DNA of 10,761 nucleotides from Endomicrobiia bacterium (GCA_025998475.1 BNVZ01000035.1:1-10761); one strand, 5' to 3'; numbered from the stretch's first letter, positions 1-7,650 are shown. Made by a program: numbers and translations. Notes: generated by a model from the sequence alone, not told the origin.

Positions 1-61
1 TTAAAGCAAGACTAAATGCAACAAATACGCTTAATGTTGCTTTTAGTGTTTTTGTTTTCAT
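1..61 (-). CDS. N-terminus of a secreted or membrane protein (partial)
   Basis: Only the first 20 codons are in the window; the gene continues past the left edge. They read MKTKTLKATLSVFVAFSLAL, a charged N-terminus (Lys at 2, 4 and 7) followed by a hydrophobic stretch, as in a Sec signal peptide. The ATG (61-59) is preceded at good spacing by a purine-rich Shine-Dalgarno AAGGAAG (minus strand, 74-68), which supports this start. Two promoter candidates lie further upstream (114-142 and 157-185). The signal peptide implies export, but nothing visible identifies the mature protein, so no function is given. Confidence 0.72.
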   Translation of the reverse strand, partial: MKTKTLKATLSVFVAFSLAL

Positions 62-113
62 AGACTTCTTCCTTGTTTTTTGCCATATATCCCTTTGCTA
101 CCTAGTGAGGTTT

Positions 114-142
114 ATTATAGCTATAAACTTTTTATCAAGCAA
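114..142 (-). promoter_or_regulatory. second, tandem promoter candidate for the left-edge gene
   Basis: On the minus strand -35 TTGCTT (142-137, 4/6 to consensus) and a perfect -10 TATAAT (119-114) are separated by exactly 17 bp. The predicted start near 107 lies downstream of the first promoter, giving a leader of about 46 nt. In an AT-rich genome a chance TATAAT is plausible, so this is weaker evidence than the 157-185 promoter. Confidence 0.4.
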
Positions 143-156
143 CCGCCTGTAGAGCG

Positions 157-185
157 TTTATAGCACACTACTAGACTCTTGTCAA
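157..185 (-). promoter_or_regulatory. sigma70-type promoter for the left-edge gene
   Basis: On the minus strand there is a perfect -35 TTGACA (185-180), a 17-bp spacer and -10 TATAAA (162-157). Transcription would start near 150, giving a leader of about 90 nt before the ATG at 61. This is the best match to the sigma70 consensus in the window. It suggests the left-edge gene has its own promoter rather than depending on read-through from rlmB. Confidence 0.6.
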
Positions 186-202
186 GCAAAAACAAACGGA
201 TT

Positions 203-284
203 AAAACAACTACGGGTTTTTAATAAACAGCATGTTTTTATATATAAAATCATCTTTTTGTTGTTTTTAAAAACCCATTGTTTT
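203..284. repeat. long imperfect inverted repeat in the rlmB / left-gene intergenic region
   Basis: The 363-base stretch 62-424 holds two promoter candidates, this inverted repeat and no convincing gene. The arms are AAAACAA (203-209) with GGGTTTTTAA (214-223), pairing with TTAAAAACCC (267-276) and TTGTTTT (278-284): 17 bp of perfect pairing interrupted by one internal loop. The 43-nt loop contains a further small hairpin, AAACA-gca-TGTTT (225-237). A second TTGTTTTAA near 313-321 can also pair with 201-209. It could end rlmB transcription or be a small degenerate mobile repeat. A 60-codon AT-rich open frame spanning it looks random. Confidence 0.5.
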
Positions 285-424
285 TGCAGGTTTTTGTATT
301 TGTATACTGGCCTTGTTTTAACGCATAAAAAAATCTCTTGAGGGCTACGATTAAATTTAAGCAAATTTCATAGACTGCTGCTATAGCTCTCTTGCCTGCG
401 ACAATCAAAAATCAAAAAAAACTC

Positions 425-1210
425 TCATGCACTTGTTATGTTAGGTTGGCAAGCTATCTTTCGTTTTTTTGATACTTCATATAGGATTACGGCAGATGCG
501 CATGAAGCATTTAATGAAGACACTGTACTTTTATGTGGAATTGATATTAAAAAATCGCAATTTCTCTTTGTTAAATTCTGAAGACCAAAACCTTCGCTAC
601 CTATGATGATTACGAGAGGAAAAGGCAAATCTACTTTTTCTAATATTTGATTACCGTTTTCAGCGCCGGCAATCCAAAAATTATTTTCTTTCAATAAATC
701 CATTGCCTGATTGATATTTGCAACTTTTGATATAGAAATATGTTCTACCGCACCTGCAGAGGCTTTTGAAACTGTTTCATTTACACCAACGGCTCTCCAC
801 TTGGGAATTATAACCCCATCTACTCCAAAAGCGACACAATTTCTTATAATTGCTCCAAGATTATGAGGGTCTTCTATTCCATCTAATATTATAAGCAGAG
901 GTTTGGGCGATTGTTTTGCTTTTTCTATTAAAACAGACAATTCAATATATTCCATGGGTGAAACTTCTACTGCTATTCCTTGAGAATGCTCATGAAATCT
1001 ATCAAGTTTTTCAGGAGGGACGTTGTGTATAGCTATACCTTTTTGTTTTGCGATATTAATAATTTCTGAAATTGCCGAGCCTCTCGCAGTCTGAGCAACC
1101 ATCAATTTATTTACAGTACGTTTCCCTGCTTTAAGAAGTTCTAAAACCGGATTGCGTCCGTAAATAATACCTTCCGACTGCTTATGCTTATTATTATCTT
1201 CTTTATGCAT
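425..1210 (-). CDS. rlmB: 23S rRNA (guanosine-2'-O-)-methyltransferase, RlmB/TrmH family
   Basis: This SPOUT methyltransferase uses S-adenosylmethionine to methylate a 23S rRNA guanosine (G2251 in E. coli RlmB). The N-terminal substrate-binding domain opens with GIIYGRNPVLELL (about residues 14-26). The catalytic SPOUT domain has motif 1 LDGIEDPHNLGAIIRN (109-124), motif 2 GSEGFGL (204-210) and motif 3 with the SSLNAS core (231-236). The length of 261 aa is normal for the family; about 10 C-terminal residues after YEVSKKR look non-conserved. I chose the ATG at 1210 over the TTG one codon upstream because the Shine-Dalgarno AAAGGA is better spaced from the ATG. It lies downstream of cysS, from which it is separated by about 150 bp. 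Other TrmH-family rRNA targets cannot be excluded. Confidence 0.9.
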   Translation of the reverse strand: MHKEDNNKHKQSEGIIYGRNPVLELLKAGKRTVNKLMVAQTARGSAISEIINIAKQKGIAIHNVPPEKLDRFHEHSQGIAVEVSPMEYIELSVLIEKAKQSPKPLLIILDGIEDPHNLGAIIRNCVAFGVDGVIIPKWRAVGVNETVSKASAGAVEHISISKVANINQAMDLLKENNFWIAGAENGNQILEKVDLPFPLVIIIGSEGFGLQNLTKRNCDFLISIPHKSTVSSLNASCASAVILYEVSKKRKIACQPNITSA

Positions 1211-1313
1211 CAAAAGTCCTTTTTTTACAACCTATTAACTTCTGCATTAACAACTGGCGCTAGCTTTAAAGAAATAGATGCAAATCAAGCGCTAGAGAGC
1301 TAGAAACAAAACG

Positions 1314-1330
1314 CCCTACATTCATTACTA
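1314..1330. repeat. short motif shared by the rlmB and lysS leaders
   Basis: The 151 bases between cysS and rlmB contain no gene. The element CCCTACATTCATTACTA here resembles CCCTACAGCGTTACTG at 7587-7602 in the lysS leader, in the same orientation and at a similar distance (about 105 nt) upstream of the start codon. The neighbourhood also carries GCGCTAG twice (near 1258 and 1290). No strong promoter was recognised for rlmB. This is a weak similarity seen by eye; it may be a degenerate interspersed repeat. Confidence 0.25.
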
Positions 1331-1361
1331 GAAAGTTAACTATACTGCAAAAAAATAATTT

Positions 1362-2750
1362 TTAATTTTTCTTTACAAGCACAGAAGATCCGTCTTTGTT
1401 ATCTACTATCTTATATCCTTTTTCATCTATAAGTTTTCTAAGTGTATCTGACTTGGTCCAATTTTGATTTTTTCTTGCTTCGTTTCTTTCTTGTAAAAGA
1501 TTTTGCAAATCTTCATTATTTTTTTGTTCTTTAGGAAGCGCAATACCTAAAGATTGTTCGGCAAAATCTTCAAAGAGCTTTCTAAACTGAGAAAGTCTTG
1601 ATGGATTTGCGACAAACAATTCATTTAATATCATATTCTTTAATTTGTGAAGATATGACAATGCTTTTCCTGAATTAAAATCATCGTCAAGTGCCATTAA
1701 AAATTTATTCTGCAGCTCTAATAAATCTTTGTCGGCTATTTTTATTGCAGGTTCTTTAGCAGACGAAACTAGTCTTAAATAAGCGTCATCTATTCCTTGC
1801 AAAGTATTTTTTGCACCGTCCAAACCTGTATCGGAAAAATCTAACGGGCTCAAGTAGCACTGTGTTAAAAGGTAGTAGCGCACTATGCGCGGATTGTATT
1901 TTTCAAATATTGTTTTCAATGTAAAAAAATTATTTAAAGACTTAGACATCTTTTCTTTATTTATAGTAACAAAACCGTTATGTATCCAATATTTAACAAA
2001 TTGTTTGCCTGTTTTTGTTTGGCTTTGAGCAATTTCGTTTTCATGATGAGGAAATATTAAATCTTGGCCACCGCCATGTATATCTATTGTGTTGCCAAGC
2101 AATGCCAATGACATTACAGAACATTCGATATGCCATCCAGGGCGACCTTTCCCCCACGGGCTATCCCACGCAACTTCCTGCGGTTCATTCTCCTTTGTCT
2201 TTTTCCACAAGGCAAAATCAAACGCTGAAATTTTATCATCGCAGACATCAACTCTTGCTCCAGCTTTTAAATCTTCAAGTTTTCTTTTTGATAATTTCCC
2301 GTAATCTTTAAACTTATCAACAGGAAAATAAACATCACCGTCAACTTCATAAGCAAAACCTTTATCTGCAAGATCTTTAATAAAATTAATTATCTGCGGT
2401 ATCATTTGCGTAACGCGCGGATACGTTTCTGCTTTTAAAATATTTAACTTGTCCATCTGCTCAAAATAATTGTCTATATAAATCTGTGCGAGCTCTGAAG
2501 GTTTTACATTTTTTTCTTGCGATCTTTTTATAATTTTATCATCAACATCTGTAAAATTTTGTATATGTTTTACTTGATAACCTCTTTTTAAAAGATGCCT
2601 TTTTATAACATCAAATACCACATAAGCTCTTGCGTGTCCTAAATGAACTTCGTCATAAGGAGTTACGCCGCATACATACATAGACACAAAGTTTTCTTTT
2701 TGAGATTTAAACTCTTCTTTCTTGTTCGAGAGGGTATTGTGAACTCTTAT
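1362..2750 (-). CDS. cysS: cysteinyl-tRNA synthetase
   Basis: This class I aminoacyl-tRNA synthetase charges tRNA-Cys with cysteine using ATP in the cytosol. The class I signatures are both present: HLGH (HIGH motif, residues 37-40) and KMSKS (268-272). The zinc-site residues expected from E. coli CysRS are visible as Cys28, Cys211, His236 and Glu240. The 462-aa length matches the usual size of about 460. The open frame extends to an ATG at 2777, but family members begin at M(I/L)xxxNTL, and an AAGGA Shine-Dalgarno lies about 10 nt upstream of the ATG at 2750, so I take that start. The proB stop codon is 29 bp upstream, so the two were probably cotranscribed. The frame is intact, as expected for an essential gene. 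Confidence 0.95.
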   Translation of the reverse strand: MRVHNTLSNKKEEFKSQKENFVSMYVCGVTPYDEVHLGHARAYVVFDVIKRHLLKRGYQVKHIQNFTDVDDKIIKRSQEKNVKPSELAQIYIDNYFEQMDKLNILKAETYPRVTQMIPQIINFIKDLADKGFAYEVDGDVYFPVDKFKDYGKLSKRKLEDLKAGARVDVCDDKISAFDFALWKKTKENEPQEVAWDSPWGKGRPGWHIECSVMSLALLGNTIDIHGGGQDLIFPHHENEIAQSQTKTGKQFVKYWIHNGFVTINKEKMSKSLNNFFTLKTIFEKYNPRIVRYYLLTQCYLSPLDFSDTGLDGAKNTLQGIDDAYLRLVSSAKEPAIKIADKDLLELQNKFLMALDDDFNSGKALSYLHKLKNMILNELFVANPSRLSQFRKLFEDFAEQSLGIALPKEQKNNEDLQNLLQERNEARKNQNWTKSDTLRKLIDEKGYKIVDNKDGSSVLVKKN

Positions 2751-2779
2751 CATTGTTAAGCTTTCCTTCGCATACATTT

Positions 2780-3873
2780 TTATCGTAAAACAACCAGATT
2801 ATCTCTATGTACAACATCACCTTCCATTACGTCTATAATATTTTCCATATCTGAGGCTTTTTTTCCTTTTATTTTTTCAAAATCCAAGCTGTTGTAATTT
2901 GTTAATCCTCTTGCAAAATTTTTTCTAGTTTTAGTATGGGCAATATTTACGGTATCACCCCTTTGAAAATTACAATTTATTTCTATTATTCCAACAGCAA
3001 GCAGGCTTCCCCCTTTGCTTAATAGAACTTCTGAAGCCTTATTATCAACAAAAACTGTTCCTTTTGATTTTTTACTGAAAGCTATCCATGATTTTATTGC
3101 CTTAAGACATTGTTTTTTTGCTTTAATAATTGTGCCTACCTGACAGCCCGAAACTATATCTTTTAACAGGTTTAATTTTAAACCGTTTGTAATTATGGCA
3201 TCTACTCCAGACGTAACGGCTATTTTTGTGGAGATTATTTTTGTTTTCATGCCGCCTTTCCCCTTACCGCTGGAAGATTTCAACGAAGCAAAATTTTCGA
3301 TTTCTTCGGTAATTTTGTCAATTTGAGGTATTATGGTAGCTGTTGCAGGATTGCCGTTATAAAAACCGTCAACATCAGTAAAAATAATGAACTTTATCAG
3401 CATCAATAGCTGAAGCAGCAAGCGCTGCCAAAGTATCGTTGTCTCCAAAATTTAATTCGTCAATTGAAACAGAATCGTTTTCATTTACTATAGGAATCAC
3501 ATTATTTTCAATTAAAGTATTTAACGTATTTCTCGCATTTATATAATTACTTCTTTTCCCAAACACATCTTTTGTCAGAAGAATTTGGGCAACGGTCTTA
3601 TCGTATTTCGCAAAAGCGGCAGAATATGCACTCATAAGTAAAGGTTGCCCTATGGCGGCAAATGCTTGTTTGTCTCTTAAAGTTTTAGACTTAATATTTG
3701 CTCCTTAAAAGCGAACGTCCAGCGCCGACAGCTCCGGAGCTAACAATTAATATTTCATGATTTTCTTTTTGAATGACAACAAATTCGCTAGCTAAATCAA
3801 ATATATATTTCCTATTCAATGTACTACCTTTAGCCATAAGCGTACTTGTGCCAATCTTTACAACTATTCTCAT
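2780..3873 (-). pseudogene. proB: glutamate 5-kinase, inactivated by two frameshifts
   Basis: Intact ProB phosphorylates glutamate, the first step of proline synthesis. All expected parts are present but lie in three frames. Segment 1 (3873 to about 3708) has VVKIGTSTLM and VSSGAVGAGRSLL, then meets a stop at 3691. Segment 2 (about 3707-3390) continues with DKQAFAAIGQPLL, NENDSVSIDELNFGDNDTL and AIDADKV. Segment 3 (about 3388-2780) carries TDVDGFYNGNP, GKGGMKTK and a complete C-terminal PUA domain ending HRDNLVVL. Each junction is explained by one extra base: an A in the cttttaagg tract near 3705-3708, and one base at about 3389. Removing both would restore a full-length protein of about 364 aa with every motif conserved, so the damage is recent unless it is sequencing error. 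An IS remnant ends 7 bp upstream of the ATG. No proA is seen. Confidence 0.9.
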
Positions 3874-3879
3874 GCAATT

Positions 3880-3914
3880 ATTAGACTTCTTGCAAAACTA
3901 CGTATTAATTTCAT
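3880..3914 (-). mobile_element. IS5-type transposase end and terminal repeat (solo remnant)
   Basis: This 35-bp stretch matches 10527-10561 at 27 of 35 positions without gaps and in the same orientation. On the minus strand both copies read the last transposase codons (here YEINT-stop; FEFNT-stop in the other copy) followed by a terminal repeat of the form AGTT..GCAAG..GTCTAA. Only this end remains: the whole gap between the lolD stop (3950) and the proB ATG (3873) is 76 bp, so the body of the element has been deleted. Its position between lolD and proB suggests that an insertion once separated proB from the upstream operon. Confidence 0.6.
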
Positions 3915-3949
3915 ACTACTTTCCATCTTCGTGAGCGGTCTTGCTTTGG

Positions 3950-4612
3950 CTATATCATTTTCTTACCGTCAGTCATTTTTATTATTTTATCTGCTTTTGC
4001 GGCGAGTTCTTGGCTATGAGTAACAAGAATAAGAGTTGAGTTCAACTCTGCAGCGCTTTCAAACAATAACTTTTCTATATCAAGACCCGTAACTCTGTCT
4101 AAATTGCCAGTAGGTTCATCAGCAAAAATTATACGGGGACTATTTATCAAGGCTCTTGCGAGAGCCGCTCTCTGTTGTTCTCCCCCAGACAATTCGTTTG
4201 GGAAATGATATTGTCTGTGCAAAAGTCCAATTTTTTCTAGTATACTTCGCGCTAACTTAATTTTTATATTTCTGTCTCTCCATACAGGTAGAAGGATATT
4301 TTCTAAAACAGTAAAATCCGGCATAAGATAATGAAATTGAAAAACAAAGCCTATATTTTTCTTTCTCATTGCGCATAAATATTTATCATTTTCAGCAAAA
4401 CAATCAATGCCATCTATATACACATTACCGGTTGTGGGTCTATCCATAAGCCCCAAGATATGAACCAAAGTGCTTTTACCCGATCCCGAAGGCCCTGTTA
4501 AAGCTACTTTTTGGCCTGAGGCTATTTCCAATTGTATGTTCCTTAGCACATCGACATCAAGAGAATCTTTCTTCTTATAATTTTTACTTAAGTTTTCAGT
4601 TTTTATATTCAT
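3950..4612 (-). CDS. lolD: lipoprotein-releasing system ATP-binding protein LolD
   Basis: This is the ATPase of the LolCDE ABC transporter, which extracts outer-membrane lipoproteins from the inner membrane and passes them to LolA. From the ATG at 4612 (220 aa) the motifs are Walker A GPSGSGKST (40-48), Q-loop Gln92 within the LolD-like FVFQFHYLMPDFTVLEN, signature LSGGE (141-145), Walker B IIFADEP (161-167) and switch His199. The family start MNIKTENLSKNY fits this ATG, which has only a weak GGA as ribosome-binding site. A TTG at 4666, with a strong AAGGGG (4678-4673) six bases upstream, would add 18 residues encoded by a palindrome (4628-4664). Which start is used is unclear. lolC lies upstream in the same direction; the pair fits an operon although 100-160 bp separates them. 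Confidence 0.92.
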   Translation of the reverse strand: MNIKTENLSKNYKKKDSLDVDVLRNIQLEIASGQKVALTGPSGSGKSTLVHILGLMDRPTTGNVYIDGIDCFAENDKYLCAMRKKNIGFVFQFHYLMPDFTVLENILLPVWRDRNIKIKLARSILEKIGLLHRQYHFPNELSGGEQQRAALARALINSPRIIFADEPTGNLDRVTGLDIEKLLFESAAELNSTLILVTHSQELAAKADKIIKMTDGKKMI

Positions 4613-4627
4613 TTTATGTCCGTTTGT

Positions 4628-4664
4628 GTTATCACATGGATACTCACTTTCGTGAGTGTGATAC
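4628..4664. repeat. hairpin between the strong RBS and the conserved start of lolD
   Basis: A perfect inner stem ACTCAC (4642-4647) / GTGAGT (4652-4657) closes a TTTC loop. An outer stem pairs ATCAC (4631-4635) with GTGAT (4658-4662), plus flanking pairs, with a six-base bulge (4636-4641) on one side. It lies downstream of the Shine-Dalgarno AAGGGG (4678-4673) and TTG (4666), and upstream of the conserved ATG (4612). It reads in frame with lolD without stops, so translation from the TTG would run through it. It may be an inserted palindromic element or a structure controlling lolD translation. Confidence 0.55.
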
Positions 4665-4769
4665 AATATTTACCCCTTATTAAAACAGCCAAGAAAATTT
4701 AAAATAGCGCAAAGCTTACTAGTACAGAAGCTGGTAGACCATATTTAAAAATTAATTTTATTTTATTGT

Positions 4770-5996
4770 CTATCCATATCTTATTGCTTCGATTGGATCC
4801 AACTTTGAAACCTGATACGCAGGATAAATGCCCGCTATTACGGTAATCACAAACGCGCTTGCGGCAATCATAAGTACATCTGAAGGCACTATTGCCACAG
4901 GCAGCCTATCTACATTGTAAACACCTTTAGGCAGTTTGAATATATCAAAATATTTTAGCACAAGGCTTATTGCAAGTCCTGATATAATTCCAAGAATTGT
5001 GCCGATCGAACCTATAATAAGACCTTCATAAAAAAATATCTTTGAAATCGAAGTCTTTAAAAACCCCATTGCAGACATTATGCCTATTTCTTTTGATTTT
5101 TGAATACTTAAAAGCAAAAGATTAGAAATAATATTAAACGCGGCAACAAGTATTATAAGTCCCAAAATAAGAAACATCATAATCTTTTCAAGTTTAAGAG
5201 CAGAAAGAAAATTCTTATGCACATCAGTCCATGCTCTTGCTTTGTATGGATAAGACAACATGTTTTGCAATTGTGACGCTGTTACTGAAGCGCTATCAAA
5301 GTTTTTGGTATGTATATCAAGACCTGTAACCGCATTCGGGATTGAAAACAGCGTTTGTCCTTCATGCAAATCAATAAGACCAAAAAAATTACCCCCAGGC
5401 GATCCTGATTGCATAACAGCAGAAACATTAAACAAATACATTTTAGGTATACTGCTAAAATTTTCCGGAAACATTAAAACTACTTCGTCCCCTACGCTTG
5501 CATGAATACATTTTGCAATTTCGCTACTAAGAATTACCGATTTGTCTCCAATTTTTTTTCCGTCAAAATTCATACTAGAAACTTTTATCTGCTTTGAAAA
5601 ATTAAGAGTATTGCTTTCGTTTTCGTAATCTACAGCCTTTATTATTATGCCTGTTGAAATTTTTGATTTTTTACCTCTAACAATTCCTTGCTTTTCTATA
5701 AATGGGAAAACGCTTACAACGGATTCATTTGTTTTTATTGTATCTTCAATCGAAAGATAATCTTTAAAAGATTTGTTATCAGTTCTTACAACAACTATAT
5801 GCGGCTGTTTACCTAATATATTATTTCTTATACTACTTTGAAAACCACTCATAACAGCAAGTGTTATAACAAGAGCAGCTACTCCCAAAGTAGTGCCACC
5901 AATAGCAATAAGAGTGGTAAGCAACGAAAAAAAACCTTTTTTACCCATCCTTAAATATCTTACAGCTATAAAAAATTCAACAGATAATGTGCTCAT
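4770..5996 (-). CDS. lolC: lipoprotein-releasing system permease LolC/LolE
   Basis: This is the membrane subunit that works with LolD to release lipoproteins from the inner membrane. The 408-aa protein has the MacB/FtsX-like layout: a cytoplasmic start FFIAVRYLRMGKKGFFS, TM1 (about 23-50), a large periplasmic domain (about 51-270), then TM2 (272-298), TM3 (321-347) and TM4 (373-391), ending in the typical KLDPIEAIRYG. The ATG at 5996 is six bases after the lysS stop, so it is almost certainly cotranscribed with lysS. No strong Shine-Dalgarno is visible, which suggests translational coupling. Only one LolC/E-type permease is present here. Many bacteria outside the gamma-proteobacteria use a single permease, probably as a homodimer, so the choice between the names lolC and lolE is arbitrary. 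Confidence 0.92.
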   Translation of the reverse strand: MSTLSVEFFIAVRYLRMGKKGFFSLLTTLIAIGGTTLGVAALVITLAVMSGFQSSIRNNILGKQPHIVVVRTDNKSFKDYLSIEDTIKTNESVVSVFPFIEKQGIVRGKKSKISTGIIIKAVDYENESNTLNFSKQIKVSSMNFDGKKIGDKSVILSSEIAKCIHASVGDEVVLMFPENFSSIPKMYLFNVSAVMQSGSPGGNFFGLIDLHEGQTLFSIPNAVTGLDIHTKNFDSASVTASQLQNMLSYPYKARAWTDVHKNFLSALKLEKIMMFLILGLIILVAAFNIISNLLLLSIQKSKEIGIMSAMGFLKTSISKIFFYEGLIIGSIGTILGIISGLAISLVLKYFDIFKLPKGVYNVDRLPVAIVPSDVLMIAASAFVITVIAGIYPAYQVSKLDPIEAIRYG

Positions 5997-6002
5997 AGTA
6001 AT

Positions 6003-7478
6003 TTACTCTGGCCTCATTGCAGGAAATGTTATTACTTCTCTAATCGACTCAACTCCGGTTAAAACCATAACAAGTCTATCTATTCCCATACCCAAACCAC
6101 CTGTAGGAGGAAGCCCTTGTTCAAGCGCAAAAATAAAATCTTCATCATACGGCATAACTTCATCATCGCCTTTCTTTTTAGCTTCCATCTGTTGAGCAAA
6201 TCTTACTCTTTGAAGTTCAGGATCGTTAAGTTCTGAATAGGCATTGCCTATTTCCATACCGTTTATATAAAGTTCAAATCGTTCCGCTATCTCGGGCTGG
6301 TCAAATTTAACTTTTGAAAGAGGAGAATAAATAGCAGGATGATCTATAACAAAAGTAGGATTTTTTAAATTAGGTACTACTTTCTCATCAAACAGCTGAT
6401 CTAAAATTTTCTTATCGCTTGCATTTTTAGGTAAACCCAGACCTAGATGTTTTACCTGTTCAAACATCTTTCCGCTTTCAATGTAGGAAAGCAACTCAAG
6501 ACCTGTGTACTCCCTTATCAAATCAAACATTTTTGCTCTCCTAAATTCCAAGTTCATGACAGAACCTAATTTTGCAGCAGCAGATTTAATCAATACTTCC
6601 GTAAGATCCATTATATCGTTATAATCCGCATATGCCTGGTAAAGTTCCAGCATAGTAAATTCAGGATTATGATTTTTATCTATTCCTTCATTCCTAAAAT
6701 TTTTTCCTATTTCAAAAACCCTGTCCATTCCTCCAACAACAAGACGCTTCAAGAAAAGTTCTGGAGCAATCCTTAAAAACAAATCTATATCTAAAGCATT
6801 GTGATGAGTTACAAACGGTCTTGCGTTTGCTCCTCCTGCAAGAGATTGAAGCATGGGTGTTTCGACTTCTACAAATCCTAAATCTTCAAGTTTGCACCTT
6901 ATGGTAGAAATAACTATGCTTCTTTTTACAAAAATATCTTTCACTTCGCTGTTTGAAATTAAATCTAGATATCTCTGCCTGTATCTTGTTTCTGTGTCTT
7001 TAAGCCCGTGCCATTTTTCCGGAAGAGGCCTAAATGCCTTTGTAAGCATAGTCCAATTTTCAACCATTATGCTAAGCTCATTTGTTTTCGTTCTAAAAGG
7101 CACACCACTAACAGCAATAATATCAGAAGTATCAACCATATTTTTAAAAAATTTATATTGTTCGGCTCCTACCTTGTCTGCCCGAACATATATCTGGATT
7201 TTTGACGTCCCATCTTTTATATCTAAAAATGCCGCCCTACCCATATTTCTGTAAGTAACGACTCTGCCAGCAGTTTTAACTTTTACATCCGCAACCTGCT
7301 CTTTTTGTAGATTAATAAATTCTTTTTGTATATCTGCATTTCTTTTATCTAAAGTACATTTGGAGGGATAAGGGTTTATTCCTGCGCTTGCAAAATCTTT
7401 TGCCTTCTGTTTTCTCTGTTTAATTATTTGGTCGATTGGGGCTGTCTGCTGTTGCTGCGGCTGCTCTTTATTTTCCAT
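6003..7478 (-). CDS. lysS: lysyl-tRNA synthetase, class II
   Basis: This enzyme charges tRNA-Lys with lysine in the cytosol. The N-terminal OB-fold anticodon-binding domain is recognisable around residues 67-145 ([29 protein letters not shown]). The class II catalytic domain follows with motif 1 around [10 protein letters not shown] (201-210), motif 2 [16 protein letters not shown] (251-266) and motif 3 [15 protein letters not shown] (455-469). The 491 residues are typical of bacterial LysRS. The extreme N-terminus is Gln-rich ([10 protein letters not shown]) and looks like a flexible extension. The ATG at 7478 has an AGGAG about 11 nt upstream. lolC starts six bases after its stop; the lysS-lolC-lolD order recurs in several diderm bacteria. 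A promoter candidate lies at 7623-7650. Confidence 0.96.
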   Translation of the reverse strand: MENKEQPQQQQTAPIDQIIKQRKQKAKDFASAGINPYPSKCTLDKRNADIQKEFINLQKEQVADVKVKTAGRVVTYRNMGRAAFLDIKDGTSKIQIYVRADKVGAEQYKFFKNMVDTSDIIAVSGVPFRTKTNELSIMVENWTMLTKAFRPLPEKWHGLKDTETRYRQRYLDLISNSEVKDIFVKRSIVISTIRCKLEDLGFVEVETPMLQSLAGGANARPFVTHHNALDIDLFLRIAPELFLKRLVVGGMDRVFEIGKNFRNEGIDKNHNPEFTMLELYQAYADYNDIMDLTEVLIKSAAAKLGSVMNLEFRRAKMFDLIREYTGLELLSYIESGKMFEQVKHLGLGLPKNASDKKILDQLFDEKVVPNLKNPTFVIDHPAIYSPLSKVKFDQPEIAERFELYINGMEIGNAYSELNDPELQRVRFAQQMEAKKKGDDEVMPYDEDFIFALEQGLPPTGGLGMGIDRLVMVLTGVESIREVITFPAMRPE

Positions 7479-7586
7479 TTACTATACTTCTCCTATGTAA
7501 ATTAGACTAGGTTAAATAATTTGGCTATATGGCCTATATGGCCAACAAATAAGCTTGCACTCGCTTAAAAACAGACGCAAAGCATA

Positions 7587-7620
7587 CCCTACAGCGTTAC
7601 TGCTAACGTTTGCATTAGGG
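7587..7620 (-). promoter_or_regulatory. stem-loop at the predicted 5' end of the lysS transcript
   Basis: An outer CCCTA (7587-7591) / TAGGG (7616-7620) pair encloses AGCGTTA (7593-7599) - CTGC - TAACGTT (7604-7610), which pairs with one mismatch in the minus-strand RNA. The predicted transcription start from the 7623-7650 promoter falls at about 7616, so the mRNA would begin inside or just before this stem. The rest of the 7479-7674 spacer contains a tandem GGCTATAT/GGCCTATAT/GGCC (7523-7543) and no gene. A 5' hairpin could stabilise the message; no T-box or known riboswitch was recognised. Confidence 0.35.
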
Positions 7621-7622
7621 GA

Positions 7623-7650
7623 ATTGTATCATTTTTTGGTGTACAATCAA
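7623..7650 (-). promoter_or_regulatory. promoter candidate for lysS-lolC-lolD
   Basis: On the minus strand -35 TTGATT (7650-7645, 4/6 to consensus) and -10 TACAAT (7628-7623, 5/6) are separated by 16 bp. Transcription would start near 7616, leaving a leader of about 138 nt before the lysS ATG. It lies just downstream of the DUF192 stop codon, so it would let lysS and the lol genes be expressed independently of DUF192. Confidence 0.45.

Noticed and set aside
182..364. A 60-codon minus-strand open frame in the 62-424 gap
   Set aside because: It has a low-complexity Lys/Asn/Phe-rich composition, no ribosome site and no recognisable family, and it overlaps a long inverted repeat and part of a strong promoter. 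It is most likely chance in AT-rich DNA.
365..424. Possible rho-independent terminator after rlmB
   Set aside because: There are T runs on the minus strand and a GCTATAGC palindrome, but no GC-rich stem directly before a T run.
2015..2311. Plus-strand open frames inside cysS, and similar ones inside lysS and lolC
   Set aside because: They are antisense shadows of clearly real conserved genes and have no family features of their own.
2751..2777. Upstream ATG for cysS at 2777, adding nine residues
   Set aside because: It has no ribosome site and family members start at the position of the ATG at 2750, which has an AAGGA upstream.
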